A stretch of DNA of 64,000 nucleotides from an uncultured Lachnospiraceae bacterium (GCA_947631685.1 CANRMI010000003.1:124001-188000), one strand, 5' to 3'. Numbered from the stretch's first letter, positions 24,130 through 32,488 are shown. Numbers and translations are program-made. Notes: a model not told the origin generated them from the sequence alone.

Positions 24130-25111
24130 GATTAGGGTTTTCATTCAGCGTTATTTGGCGGCGGCACCCCTTATATGGATAGCGGCATAAGCGGTTTCAA
24201 TGTGTCGGACTATGCCATGATCAAAAACGGGAGCTATGGAAAACTGATGAAAGCATACTATACCAAACAGGATGCGGACAGCTTATCCCGGACAGGTGAT
24301 TCCAAAAAATCGCTTACCCTGATGCGTTCCAGTGCAGATTCCCTGAAAAAATCGGCGGAAACACTAAACAATGCATCTCTCTGGGAGAAAAAGAAGCTGA
24401 AGAAAAAGAACGAGGAAACCGGAGAAGAAACCGAAGTCTGGGATTACGATTGGGATACTATTACGAAAGCAGTCAAGACCTTTGTTGACGATTATAATTC
24501 CGTGGTAAAACAGGCCGGCAACTCCGACACCAGGAATGTACTGCGGAATGCTTCATGGATGACGGAAATGACGGAGAAAGCCGGCAAACTCCTTTTAAAG
24601 GTGGGAATTACTATCGGAGCCGGCAATAAGCTGGAATTTGACGAGGAAACATTGAAGAAAACAACAACATTGGGGAAAAGCAGCGTCGAGATGGATAATA
24701 TCTCTACGTTGAAAACCCTGTTTACAGGTTATGGCTCCTTTGCGGATAAGGTCTCGCAAAAAGCGCAGGGTATTTCAAGGGCTTCAGCCAATGCAGCTGC
24801 CAAAGCAAGCGCGCTTGGATCGGCATATACCAAAAATGGCACTTATTCCGATACTTTGTCCAAACTGTTTTCCAGTACGATCGACGAAAAAGTAGGCGAT
24901 AAAGACAAGAATAAATCGTGGTGGGAAAAAGAACTGGAGAAAAAGGAACAGGAGAAAAGAGAAGCTTTTAAACCGATAACCGATACAAAAAAAGACGAGG
25001 ATAATGAATCCTGACAGTCAGCATTTTTTAGGAGATGGTATTTGCCTTGCTTTCTTATACCGCATTGATTCGAGTATATACAAATGCGGCATACCATTAA
25101 AACAACAAACA

Positions 25112-25137
25112 TTAACAAATTTAGGAACGGTTGTTAA
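25112..25137. promoter_or_regulatory. Inverted repeat upstream of the BlaI-type gene
   Basis: TTAACAA and TTGTTAA, 7-bp arms with a 12-nt spacer, about 60 nt before the BlaI-type start and upstream of a -10-like TATACT at 25159-25164. BlaI-family dimers bind short dyads at their own promoters; the match to a known BlaI/MecI site is not clear, so this is a candidate operator only. Confidence 0.4.
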
Positions 25138-25196
25138 CATTTCAGGCTTTTTCTCCGATATACTGAATAAAATCATTGCGCAGAGGAGATAAAAGC

Positions 25197-25607
25197 GTGG
25201 AAAAAGAAACAATCCCAAGCCAGAGCGAATGGCTGATTATGGAGATTTTCTGGGCGGAAAACAGGACGATGACAGCGAGGGAGATCATTAAAAAAATGCA
25301 GGAAACCTCGGATATGTCGCCCCGCATGGTGCGTGTCCTCCTTAACCGCTTATGGCAGAAAGGCGTGTTAAGCTATACCGTGGACGAACACGATACAAGG
25401 GTGTACCACTATACCGCAGAAAAATCCAGAGAGGACTGCCAGAAAGAGAAAAGCCGGAGATTTGTGGACAGTTATTTCGGGGGCAGCGAAAAAAACGCAA
25501 TGGCGGCGCTGATCCAGAGTACAGAGCTGACCGAAGAACAGTACCGGGAACTGGAAGAAATTCTGCAACAGTGCAAGCCGTCTGCAAAGGATAATACGAA
25601 ACAATGA
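25197..25607 (+). CDS. BlaI/MecI/CopY-family transcriptional repressor
   Basis: 136 residues from GTG 25197, with AGAGGAG eight nt upstream (an in-frame TTG at 25176 is less likely). The winged-helix part reads PSQSEWLIMEIFWAENRTMTAREIIKKM and MVRVLLNRLWQKGVLSYTVDEHDTRVYHYTA, typical of BlaI/MecI. The C-terminal helix contains the dimerisation region and the area where the BlaR1 protease cuts. Its stop overlaps the metallopeptidase ATG by 4 nt (ATGA). It would repress this pair and perhaps the downstream genes until inactivated. Confidence 0.92.
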   Translation: MEKETIPSQSEWLIMEIFWAENRTMTAREIIKKMQETSDMSPRMVRVLLNRLWQKGVLSYTVDEHDTRVYHYTAEKSREDCQKEKSRRFVDSYFGGSEKNAMAALIQSTELTEEQYRELEEILQQCKPSAKDNTKQ

Positions 25608-26842
25608 CAGCGGGGGAATGGGCAGAACACATGACAGAGCTTTGGGACTTCTGCTCTCTTTACTACACCATACAGCTTGTGCGGTGTGCGCTGGTTTCCT
25701 CTGCGGTGTTTGCAGTCGTTTTTCTCCTGCGGAAAACGCTGTTCAAAGACAAGATATTTCTAAAAGGCGCATTGTGGAGCCTGTTTGTTCCGGTGCTGTT
25801 TGCCGGGAAAATGAAATTCTTTTATGAAAATGCGGCGGGCAGCTTTGTGTTTTCCTCATGGACAGGGCTTTTGAACCGTCACAGATGGATGAACTGGCTG
25901 TATTTTGGCGTGATGTTCCTGTATGCTATCCGGCTGCTTGGCAAAAGGAGAAAGCTGCACAGGCTTGTCGCAGGTATGGAACGGCGGCAAGTGGACGGCG
26001 CATCTGTTTTTGTGACAGAGCTTCCCGTTACGCCATACACGATTGGAGTGCTTTGCCCCAAGATCATTCTGCCGCAGGCAATACTGGAACAATACAGCGA
26101 AAAGGAGCTTCGGGCGATCCTGCTCCACGAAAAAGAACATATTCGGTCAGGGCACCTTTTGTTCTATTTTTTGTGGGATATTCTTAGGGTGCTGTTATGG
26201 ATCAATCCGCTGTTTGCCATCGGCACAAAGCAATTTCGTGAGGATATGGAGGAAATATGCGACTGGATGACCATCCGGAAAAACGGGGCGGGCGCATATG
26301 AATACGGACGGCTTTTGTTAAAGACCATGCGGCTTTTGCAGGCGGAAAGCAAGGACTTTAACCTCTATGCCACATTCGCAGGCGATCAGGAATACCGAAG
26401 CATCCGGCAGAGAGTGACAAGGATCGCAGGCTATAAGCCCTATAAGCGGTCTGCGGCATTTGGCGTATTTGCAGCCGCCATCCTGCTTGCAATCGTATCG
26501 GCAACAGGAATAAGCGCAGGCTCTTATGGCAGATACAATGAGAATGACAGTATGCTTGTCTATGGATTTGACGGAAAGGTCGTGACCTTTTCAGATACAG
26601 GAAACAGTGCTGCCCTGCATCAGATGATTTCCTATGATGACAGCTATGTGTATGTGGACAGGAAGGCATTTGAAGCATACCTGCGGGAGCATGGAACAGG
26701 GGAAGATGCCTATATTGTGTTCGGCGGTTTTTATAAACTCCCCGGTATGGGCGGGTATGGTTATTCCTGCTATTATGAAGCGGACGCAGGGGAACAGACG
26801 GCAAAAATCCCATATGATAATCAGGACAGCGACTGTGGGTAA
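25604..26842 (+). CDS. BlaR1-like M56 membrane metallopeptidase without a penicillin-binding domain
   Basis: 412 residues. Membrane helices are at about 24-42, 52-68, 97-113, 184-202 and 286-306. The zinc protease motif HEKEH is at 175-179 (LLHEKEHIRSGH), with EEICD downstream. In BlaR1/MecR1 the outer C-terminal domain is a beta-lactam sensor of about 250 residues. Here only about 100 residues follow the last helix (VYGFDGKVVTFSDTGNS, EAYLREHGTGEDAYIVFGG), and no SxxK penicillin-binding motif is seen. It probably senses another extracellular or envelope signal and inactivates the adjacent BlaI-type repressor. Confidence 0.88.
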   Translation: MTAGEWAEHMTELWDFCSLYYTIQLVRCALVSSAVFAVVFLLRKTLFKDKIFLKGALWSLFVPVLFAGKMKFFYENAAGSFVFSSWTGLLNRHRWMNWLYFGVMFLYAIRLLGKRRKLHRLVAGMERRQVDGASVFVTELPVTPYTIGVLCPKIILPQAILEQYSEKELRAILLHEKEHIRSGHLLFYFLWDILRVLLWINPLFAIGTKQFREDMEEICDWMTIRKNGAGAYEYGRLLLKTMRLLQAESKDFNLYATFAGDQEYRSIRQRVTRIAGYKPYKRSAAFGVFAAAILLAIVSATGISAGSYGRYNENDSMLVYGFDGKVVTFSDTGNSAALHQMISYDDSYVYVDRKAFEAYLREHGTGEDAYIVFGGFYKLPGMGGYGYSCYYEADAGEQTAKIPYDNQDSDCG

Positions 26843-26879
26843 GCCTTATGAAACGATTGTAAACGATGAAATTGGTACA

Positions 26880-26915
26880 GAAACGGATTTCAAATCATTT
26901 TAAAGATCAAGGAGG
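26880..26915 (+). promoter_or_regulatory. Conserved leader element, copy 2
   Basis: GAAACGGATTTC at 26880-26891, followed by AAAGATCAAGGAGGAT, 32 nt before ATG 26923. The tail AAAGATCAAGGAGGAT is also found in copy 4 on the minus strand. Confidence 0.7.
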
Positions 26916-26922
26916 ATTTACT

Positions 26923-27693
26923 ATGGCAATGGAGATTAACGGGAATCTTCTTGACTATTCCGCCAACAAGCAGAATTACAACGCATATGAGAATACCTAT
27001 GCGGCACAAAAACAACAGGGAAAGGCAAAACAGAAAGCTGCTTCCAAACAGGAAATATCGGAAATGGCGGCTGCACAGAAAAATTCCGGCGCAGAGAGCA
27101 GCAAGGCAAAAAGCACAGCGGAGTATATGAAGGGATTGGAAAAGCTCGCGCCAAGTGCAGAATTTCGCCTGGGGAAAGGATGTGCCACCGATAAAAGCGG
27201 CATAACGCTGACAATCCATCCGGATATTTTGAAAAAGATGCAGAATGATCCTGCAAAGGAAAAGAAAATGAAAGAGCTAATTGGCGGCGTGGAGTCTATG
27301 CTTCAACTATGTGAGAGAATGAACAAAGCCACAGGGCGCACCACCGTATTTCAGCACTGTTACATTGACGCGAATGGAAATTTTACCCAATATGTGCAGA
27401 CAATCAGAAAGGACGAATTAAATGAAAAACTCCGTAAGGAAGCAGAGGAAAATGCCAAAAAGCAGATAGAAAAAACCCGCGAAAAGGCCCGTAAAAAGGC
27501 GGAGCAGCTTACGGAACAGTTAGAAGAAAAAGCCGAAGAAGCAAAAAAGACGGAAGACAGCCAGGATCAGGGCAGTAAGGTTGTTGTCAAACCGGATACT
27601 GCACTGGATGCGGCAAAAGAAGAGGCACAGAAACAGCCCGATAAAGTAAAAAATCCGGTTGTGGCAGGTAATAATTTTGATATGCAGATATAA
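26923..27693 (+). CDS. Signal-peptide-less protein of unknown function with C-terminal coiled coil
   Basis: 256 residues starting MAMEINGNLLDYSANKQNYN. The first 60 residues are polar and Gln/Ala/Lys-rich. A compact domain follows (about 65-160: ITLTIHPDILKKMQNDPAKEK, MLQLCERMNKATGRTTVFQH, YIDANGNFTQYVQTIRK). The last third is a charged coiled coil (ENAKKQIEKTREKARKKAEQ). No membrane helix or signal sequence. I think it belongs to an uncharacterised clostridial family (possibly DUF6033-like, not verified). It has leader copy 2 upstream and follows the BlaR1-like gene after 80 nt. Confidence 0.75.
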   Translation: MAMEINGNLLDYSANKQNYNAYENTYAAQKQQGKAKQKAASKQEISEMAAAQKNSGAESSKAKSTAEYMKGLEKLAPSAEFRLGKGCATDKSGITLTIHPDILKKMQNDPAKEKKMKELIGGVESMLQLCERMNKATGRTTVFQHCYIDANGNFTQYVQTIRKDELNEKLRKEAEENAKKQIEKTREKARKKAEQLTEQLEEKAEEAKKTEDSQDQGSKVVVKPDTALDAAKEEAQKQPDKVKNPVVAGNNFDMQI

Positions 27694-27713
27694 AATTTTT
27701 GAATTGAAAACGG

Positions 27714-27746
27714 GAAACGGATTTCAAGTTATTAAGCACAAGGAGG
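27714..27746 (+). promoter_or_regulatory. Conserved leader element, copy 3
   Basis: GGGAAACGGATTTC (12-mer core at 27714-27725), then AAGGAGG at 27740-27746, 30 nt before ATG 27755. Confidence 0.7.
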
Positions 27747-27754
27747 GACAGACT

Positions 27755-28585
27755 ATGAGGATCAATAGAAATTTATTTAATTTTATGAACAGCAGTTTCT
27801 TTAACCGTTCTTCTATGGTTTCAAAGCTGCTTGGAAGCAGGAACGCTGGGAATGTGAATATACCGGACAGGAGCCGTGTCGATAAGCATTCCCAAACTTA
27901 TATGAAGGACGGCGTTTTTTACCAAAAAGGAAACCGTACAGAATCGAAGCTTTATACAAGGTGGGGAACTTGGACAGACGCAAGACCGAAACAGAATCCG
28001 AACCGAAGAAACGCATTCCGTCCACTTCGTGAAGACCTGAAAAAGGTGCATTTCGACGCTGCGTTGGGAATCATCCAGCCCAAGGAGATGTCCGTGAAGG
28101 ACAACGAGGTGCGCTTTGACGACAACTCATGTTATCAATTTACGGGGAAAGACGGGAAGTCGCATACGGTGCTTTCGGCGAGCGGGCTCCTAAGCGCGGA
28201 TGTTTTTGGAAGAAAAGGACCCATTGACGAGGAAGCGGCGGAGTATGCTGATTTTTGGCAGCGACTGGCGCATAGCGTTGGACCTCACGCAAAGTACAGT
28301 CAGGCTGAAATCAGGAATAAACTGGCAGAAGCGGGCATACAAAACGGATTTTTCACGGTATCGGTGGGCAATCATTCCCATACCTATTTCCTTTCCCAAG
28401 AGGAAGATGCAGTTGCGGTTCGTACAAAGGAAGCATATGACAAACGGTACAATGCGCTGGTCAGCGGAGAGGCATTTGAGTCTGGTAACTACCAGCCTGG
28501 GCAGACGGTGTCAGTCGGCGGCAAAGATTATGTCCTGAATGAAAACAAAGGAATTGACATTGCGTATGGGGCAGAAATCTATTAA
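27755..28585 (+). CDS. Signal-peptide-less protein of unknown function, flagellin-like N-terminus
   Basis: 276 residues starting MRINRNLFNFMNSSFFNRSS, close in style to the M-R-I-N-x-N start of flagellins, but with no flagellin domain after it. Residues about 50-85 are basic and aromatic (DGVFYQKGNRTESKLYTRWG). The rest is a mixed globular domain with QFTGKDGKSHTVLSASG, AKYSQAEIRNKLAEAGIQNG and a Tyr-rich end. No Cys-rich motif, signal peptide or membrane helix. It follows the previous gene by 61 nt with leader copy 3 between them, and a hairpin follows its stop. Function unknown. Confidence 0.75.
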   Translation: MRINRNLFNFMNSSFFNRSSMVSKLLGSRNAGNVNIPDRSRVDKHSQTYMKDGVFYQKGNRTESKLYTRWGTWTDARPKQNPNRRNAFRPLREDLKKVHFDAALGIIQPKEMSVKDNEVRFDDNSCYQFTGKDGKSHTVLSASGLLSADVFGRKGPIDEEAAEYADFWQRLAHSVGPHAKYSQAEIRNKLAEAGIQNGFFTVSVGNHSHTYFLSQEEDAVAVRTKEAYDKRYNALVSGEAFESGNYQPGQTVSVGGKDYVLNENKGIDIAYGAEIY

Positions 28586-28906
28586 GGTTTAAAATAAAAC
28601 GGGATATGTTTTTCTGATATCCCGATTTGTTATAAGATATACGCTTTCAAACGCCAAACCCGAAATTACAGTGACAATTCCAGTCGTAATATCTTTGGTG
28701 AAAAAATGACCGATTCCCCATGTAACAGCAACGATATTCCGCCATAAGGAATGTTGCGTTTATGAAACCACAAAGCGCCATATAGAATTGGCTCTATTTC
28801 AAAGGCTAACTGGAACTCCCAGCCCAAACTTGCAAAAGCGAAATGTCAGGGAACAGTCTTCGCGTAAACGCTGCCGGCAAGGATATTCACGGCCTCATTC
28901 ATCTGT
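28586..28906. other. 321-nt stretch without a clear gene
   Basis: It contains the hairpin at 28600-28624. On the minus strand, 28589-28759 is open for 56 codons without a start and reads like the end of a membrane protein (NIVAVTWGIGHFF, LAFESVYLITNRDIRK). A second minus frame is also open for a similar length, so a decayed gene is possible but not shown. Nothing else is seen. Confidence 0.3.
28600..28624 (+). terminator. Candidate terminator at the end of the accessory operon
   Basis: CGGGATAT and ATATCCCG, 8-bp perfect arms with a 9-nt loop, followed by ATTTGTT. It lies 15 nt after the stop of the last island gene. Confidence 0.65.
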
Positions 28907-30079
28907 TTACCACCTTACTTTCCAGCGTTCCACAAGACTTTCAGCATTTTCAGGAATATTGGTGTCCGCTTTTTTTACGGTTTCATTCAGGCAAAGCTTA
29001 CGCAGCCTCTCCTCAAACTCGCGCTCGTTTATTGGCAATTCCGTCCACGCGTCGTTCCATGAGGACAGATACGCGGCATTTGAGAGCATAAGAGAATTTA
29101 TGCTCTCCCTGCCATCGGCTATAAGCTCTTTTCCTTCCAAAATCGCCTCAGCAAAATTTTCAAGCAGAATAGGATGGCCATCAGGCTCTTCCATCGAAAA
29201 TTCCTCGTAATCTGTTTGGGGAACATAAAAGCCCTCTTTGGAGGAAAAACAAAATTCTCTTTCAGGCGAAGAAAGTTTCCATTGTTTCAGTTTGCCATCC
29301 TCCAGTACCAGCTTCCCCAGATCACCGGAGATCTCAAGGCGATTGGTACCGGGAGTTTCACCCGTAGTGGTAATAAACACTGCAGATGCGCCGTTATTGT
29401 ATTCGCCGTAAATAGTAACATCGTCCTCTACGCCTATAGTGTGATACTTCCCGACCGAGCAGAAAGCCCTTATCCTTTTGGGCATACCAAATATCCACTG
29501 CCACAGGTCCAGGTTATGAGGCGCCTGATTGAGCAGAACACCGCCGCCCTCGCCGTTCCATGTGGCACGCCAGCTGCCGGAATCGTAATATGCCTGGGTA
29601 CGATACCAGTTTGTTATTATCCATACAAGGCGTTTGGGTTGTCCTATACCGCCGCTTTGGACTATTTCATGGGCTTTTCTAAACAGAGGACTCGTTCTTT
29701 GATTGAACATTATCGAAAATTTTACTCCGCTTTTTTCGGCAGCAGTATTCATCTCCCTGACTTGACTTGTATACACCCCTGCAGGCTTTTCAAGCATAAC
29801 ATGAATACCTCGTTTAAAACATTCTATCGCATATTCCGGATGCCCGTAATGTGGCACAGCGATAAGCGCCGAATCTATAAGGCCACTGTCCAGCATATCT
29901 ATCGGGTTTGAAAACGCTGCCGCGCTCGGCTGCATATTTTTCGCCCGCTCCAGCTTTTGCGCGTCGATGTCAGCGAAAGCTGTGACTTCTATTTTAGGGC
30001 AAAGACCATTCTTTATGTAATTCAGATGACCTGTACCCATGTTTCCCATACCGATTATGCCCAGTTTTATTTTTTCCAT
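28907..30079 (-). CDS. Gfo/Idh/MocA-family oxidoreductase
   Basis: 390 residues. The Rossmann motif GIIGMGNMGTGHL lies at residues 8-20, and EKPA at 97-100 is the signature of the family with the catalytic Lys. The C-terminal domain has the usual beta-sheet arrangement (GGVLLNQAPHNLDLWQWIFGMP, containing the His-Asn-x-Asp type active-site segment). Such enzymes use NAD(P) to oxidise or reduce sugars, inositols or their derivatives. It lies 26 nt downstream of the broken isomerase gene and divergent from an AraC regulator, suggesting a small carbohydrate-use unit. Substrate unknown. Confidence 0.92.
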   Translation of the reverse strand: MEKIKLGIIGMGNMGTGHLNYIKNGLCPKIEVTAFADIDAQKLERAKNMQPSAAAFSNPIDMLDSGLIDSALIAVPHYGHPEYAIECFKRGIHVMLEKPAGVYTSQVREMNTAAEKSGVKFSIMFNQRTSPLFRKAHEIVQSGGIGQPKRLVWIITNWYRTQAYYDSGSWRATWNGEGGGVLLNQAPHNLDLWQWIFGMPKRIRAFCSVGKYHTIGVEDDVTIYGEYNNGASAVFITTTGETPGTNRLEISGDLGKLVLEDGKLKQWKLSSPEREFCFSSKEGFYVPQTDYEEFSMEEPDGHPILLENFAEAILEGKELIADGRESINSLMLSNAAYLSSWNDAWTELPINEREFEERLRKLCLNETVKKADTNIPENAESLVERWKVRW

Positions 30080-30105
30080 TTCACATTCTCCCTAATATAT
30101 AAATG

Positions 30106-30936
30106 TTAAATGTCCCTCAAAAGCTCCTTAAGGGCGTTGACCGCCGCATCAAACGCCGCCCGCGAAGATGAGTAGCAGTATTCGTTTATGCTCGTTTTTT
30201 CTTCTTTTTCCAGACTGTCAAGCCCGTCAAACACCGAAAGGTGCGGCTCAACGGTAAGGATCTTTCCCTTATACTGTGACAGAATATAGGGTATAGCGCC
30301 TATCCCCTTTCCTGCCGGAACCACCGTTTTGTCCGCAAGCGCATCTTTTATATGCAGATATTCAATATAAGGACTGAGCCGTTGCCAGGCCTTGATCGTA
30401 TCTTCCCCGCACTGAATAAAATTCGCAGGATCAAATACGGCTTTTATTGACGGAAATTCTTTGTGTATATTCTCACATCGCCCTGCCGTATCTCCGTATA
30501 TTCCTTTTTCGTTTTCATGACAGAGCATTATTCCGCTGTCCTTTGCCGCAAGTGTGAATTGTTCCAGCCGCTCCATGACCTCATCATGGTATATTTCCGC
30601 TTCCCCTTTTGGAACATAGAAGCTGAACAAGCGGATATGCTTTGCGCTCAAAATATGAGCAAGCTCCAATCCGCGTCTGAATTTATCAAGGTGAGGCAGA
30701 AAATCCTCGGTTATTCCAATCTTTCCGTAAGGCGAACCCAGCGACTAGACCATTATCCCTTCATTATCAAGGCGTTTTCGTATTTCCTTCGCTTTATTTA
30801 CAGTCATATCGGAAATATTTTCCCCGTCAACACCCCGTATTTCCAGAAACCGTATGCCGTTTTCAAGCATTGCGGCTATCTGTTCGTCAAAAATACTGCC
30901 TGCCTCGTCAGCAAACGCAGAAATCTCAAATTTCAT
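30106..30936 (-). pseudogene. Sugar phosphate isomerase/epimerase (TIM barrel), in-frame amber codon
   Basis: One reading frame spans 30936 to 30106 (276 codons) but holds a TAG after NEGIMV. The continuing text reads SLGSPYGKIGITEDFLPHLD. Relatives of the AP-endonuclease-2 barrel family usually have Trp in this place (V-W-S-[IL]-G-S-P), so a TGG to TAG change is the simplest cause. Later motifs are intact: CHENEKGIYGD, KAVFDPANFIQCGED, YLHIKDAL, KILTVEPHLSVFDG. Both halves are otherwise undamaged, so the lesion is recent, an error, or suppressed. It precedes the oxidoreductase and is divergent from the AraC gene. Confidence 0.85.
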
Positions 30937-31059
30937 TTTTCATCCCTCCTGCTTGAATTGTATTGCAAAAAATTTGCAATTTCCATTGCCATATCAAGCA
31001 TCATATATTGTAAATTCGCGCATTATATACTATAATAGCCGCAAAGGAAGATAGAGACC

Positions 31060-31881
31060 ATGGATATATTGCGGGAATATTCGACGGATAATGTATACAT
31101 AAGATACGCTGTTGATGAAACTCCTGATGACAGAAATTTTATTATGCACGTTCATGAGCAGTTTGAGATATATTATTTTATTTCGGGAAATGCGGAGTAT
31201 CTTGTGGAAGGCTCGCGTTATCCGCTTTACAGTGGGTGTATACTGATAATGCGGCCGTCAGAATCACATCGTGTGAAAATTCTGGGAAGCACAAAGTACG
31301 AAAGATACGCAATCAATTTTTCATTGCCGTTTGTGAAGAATATCGACTCCCTCGGCAGACTTTTGAGAGCGTTCAATGACCGGCCTCTGGGCCGTGGAAA
31401 TTTATATTATCCTACCGAAACAGCGGGAAAAAATATAAGCAATATGTTTTCAGAAGTATTTGCGGTATCGGATGATTATGAAAAAAGTCTCCGGATAACC
31501 GCTTTGCTTTTTCTGCTGCTGGACATGATTAATAAAGAGTTTTTGAACCGCACTGATTTCACGTATCCCCCTCCCAAAAGCATTGCGGAAAAAATAGTAT
31601 CCTACATAAACACTCATCTTTTCGATACGCTGACAGTATCTGCATTGTCGAAGCGCTTTTTCCTCAGTACATCCCAGTTTGGCAGAATCTTCAGACAGGC
31701 TACCGGGACATCCCCATGGGAATATATTACGATAAAACGCCTCACGGCAGCAAGAGAAAAAATCCGTGGTGGGATGACCGCCCAGAATGCGGGAGTATGC
31801 TGCGGATTTAAAGACTATTCGTCTTTTTTCCGGGCTTATGTAAAATATTTTGGCAACTCGCCCAGAGAGGATAAGGGATAA
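31060..31881 (+). CDS. AraC-family transcriptional regulator
   Basis: 273 residues. A cupin-like N-terminal domain (about 1-150: FIMHVHEQFEIYYFISGNAEYLVEG, ILIMRPSESHRV) is followed by two HTH motifs typical of AraC (about 175-268: LTVSALSKRFFLSTSQFGRIFRQATGTSPWEY and AGVCCGFKDYSSFFRAYVKYFGNSP). Such regulators activate sugar-use genes upon ligand binding. It is divergently transcribed from the isomerase/oxidoreductase pair (124 nt gap), its probable target. Confidence 0.93.
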   Translation: MDILREYSTDNVYIRYAVDETPDDRNFIMHVHEQFEIYYFISGNAEYLVEGSRYPLYSGCILIMRPSESHRVKILGSTKYERYAINFSLPFVKNIDSLGRLLRAFNDRPLGRGNLYYPTETAGKNISNMFSEVFAVSDDYEKSLRITALLFLLLDMINKEFLNRTDFTYPPPKSIAEKIVSYINTHLFDTLTVSALSKRFFLSTSQFGRIFRQATGTSPWEYITIKRLTAAREKIRGGMTAQNAGVCCGFKDYSSFFRAYVKYFGNSPREDKG

Positions 31882-31900
31882 ACGGCTATATCTGTCACAA

Positions 31901-31932
31901 AAAACGGCGCAGCCCGCAAGCTGCGCCGTTTT
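31901..31932. terminator. Bidirectional terminator between the AraC gene and hsp20
   Basis: AAAACGGCGCAG and CTGCGCCGTTTT, 12-bp perfect arms with an 8-nt loop and flanking A/T runs. It serves both convergent genes. Confidence 0.93.
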
Positions 31933-31943
31933 CTAAAAACACC

Positions 31944-32405
31944 TTATCCTTCAATGGCAATATATTTCTTCTGTTCCACCTGTTTGGCCTCTTTCTTGGG
32001 GACGGTCAGCTTCAGGATACCGTCTTCATATTTCGCGTGAATATCCTCTTCCGTAACAGCGTCTCCCACATAAAAGCTTCTGCTGCAGCTTCCGGAGTAA
32101 CGCTCCCTGCGGATATATTTGCCTTTCTCATCCTTCTCCTCATTGCTTTCGTTCTTAGAAGCGGTTACCAGCAGGCATCCGTTTTCCAGGTTGACGGAAA
32201 TTTCTTCTTTTTTGAATCCCGGCAGGTCAATGGCAACTTCATACCCGCCCTCATGTTCCTTTACATCGGTTTTCATCAGATTCTTGGCATTTTTTCCGTA
32301 CAGCGCGTTCTTCCCGCTGCTTCTTTCATCCCAAAAGTCCTTTCCAAAAGGAAAATCAAACCAATCGTCAAATAAATTCTCTCCAAATACGCTAGGCAGC
32401 ATCAT
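31944..32405 (-). CDS. Hsp20/alpha-crystallin small heat shock protein
   Basis: 153 residues. The alpha-crystallin domain (about 48-145) holds VAIDLPGFKKEEISVNLENG and the family's near-terminal motif YEDGILKLTVPKKE. A flexible N-terminal region contains FDDWFDFPFGKDFWDE. Small Hsps bind unfolding proteins without ATP. A CIRCE operator 84 nt upstream of the start places it under HrcA repression, so expression rises on heat stress. Confidence 0.95.
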   Translation of the reverse strand: MMLPSVFGENLFDDWFDFPFGKDFWDERSSGKNALYGKNAKNLMKTDVKEHEGGYEVAIDLPGFKKEEISVNLENGCLLVTASKNESNEEKDEKGKYIRRERYSGSCSRSFYVGDAVTEEDIHAKYEDGILKLTVPKKEAKQVEQKKYIAIEG

Positions 32406-32488
32406 AATTCATTCCTCCATTCTATTCTGCGCCGTATCTCTGATACGGTTCTGTTTTATTTGTTCTAGGTGTAATATAACACCTATTG

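Larger units (their letters stand above)
23476..24140 (-). mobile_element. IS200/IS605-type insertion sequence (tnpA only)
   Basis: The element has one Y1 transposase gene and a subterminal hairpin at each end, as in the IS200 group: AACCACCACTT/AAGTGGTGGTT at 23482-23504 and CCCCAGC/GCTGGGG at 24113-24129. No tnpB is present. It interrupts the FliD-like gene. Members insert as single strands without target duplication, so exact ends cannot be fixed here; limits are good to about 5 nt. Confidence 0.88.
23407..25014 (+). pseudogene. FliD-like secreted-type protein gene split by an IS200-type element
   Basis: The 5' part is 23407-23472 (MSRINDFSDFSDYASKYNTK, then FD), with AGGAGGG upstream. 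The open frame resumes at about 24145 with SALFGGGTPYMDSG and ends at 25014. In between lies a complete IS200/IS605-type element. The downstream part has a conserved SDYAMIKNGSYGKLMKAYY segment and a region resembling the FliD filament-cap C-terminal domain (FVDDYNSVVKQAGNSDTRN, then VGITIGAGNKLEFDEETLKK), including terminal coiled-coil character. Native length would be about 310 residues. A downstream ATG at 24175 could still give a truncated product but has no good ribosome site. FliD relationship is a judgement from sequence pattern. Confidence 0.75.

Noticed and set aside
23476-24140. TnpB/omega-RNA system within the IS element
   Set aside because: Only tnpA is present; the space outside it is too small for tnpB.
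25197-26842. Beta-lactam resistance operon
   Set aside because: BlaI/BlaR1 similarity is limited to repressor and protease parts; no penicillin-binding domain or beta-lactamase is present.
26866-26922. Conserved coding sequence K-R-I-S in the leader elements
   Set aside because: The frame is not open upstream in copy 3, and start codons or stops differ between copies; conservation is better explained at nucleotide level.
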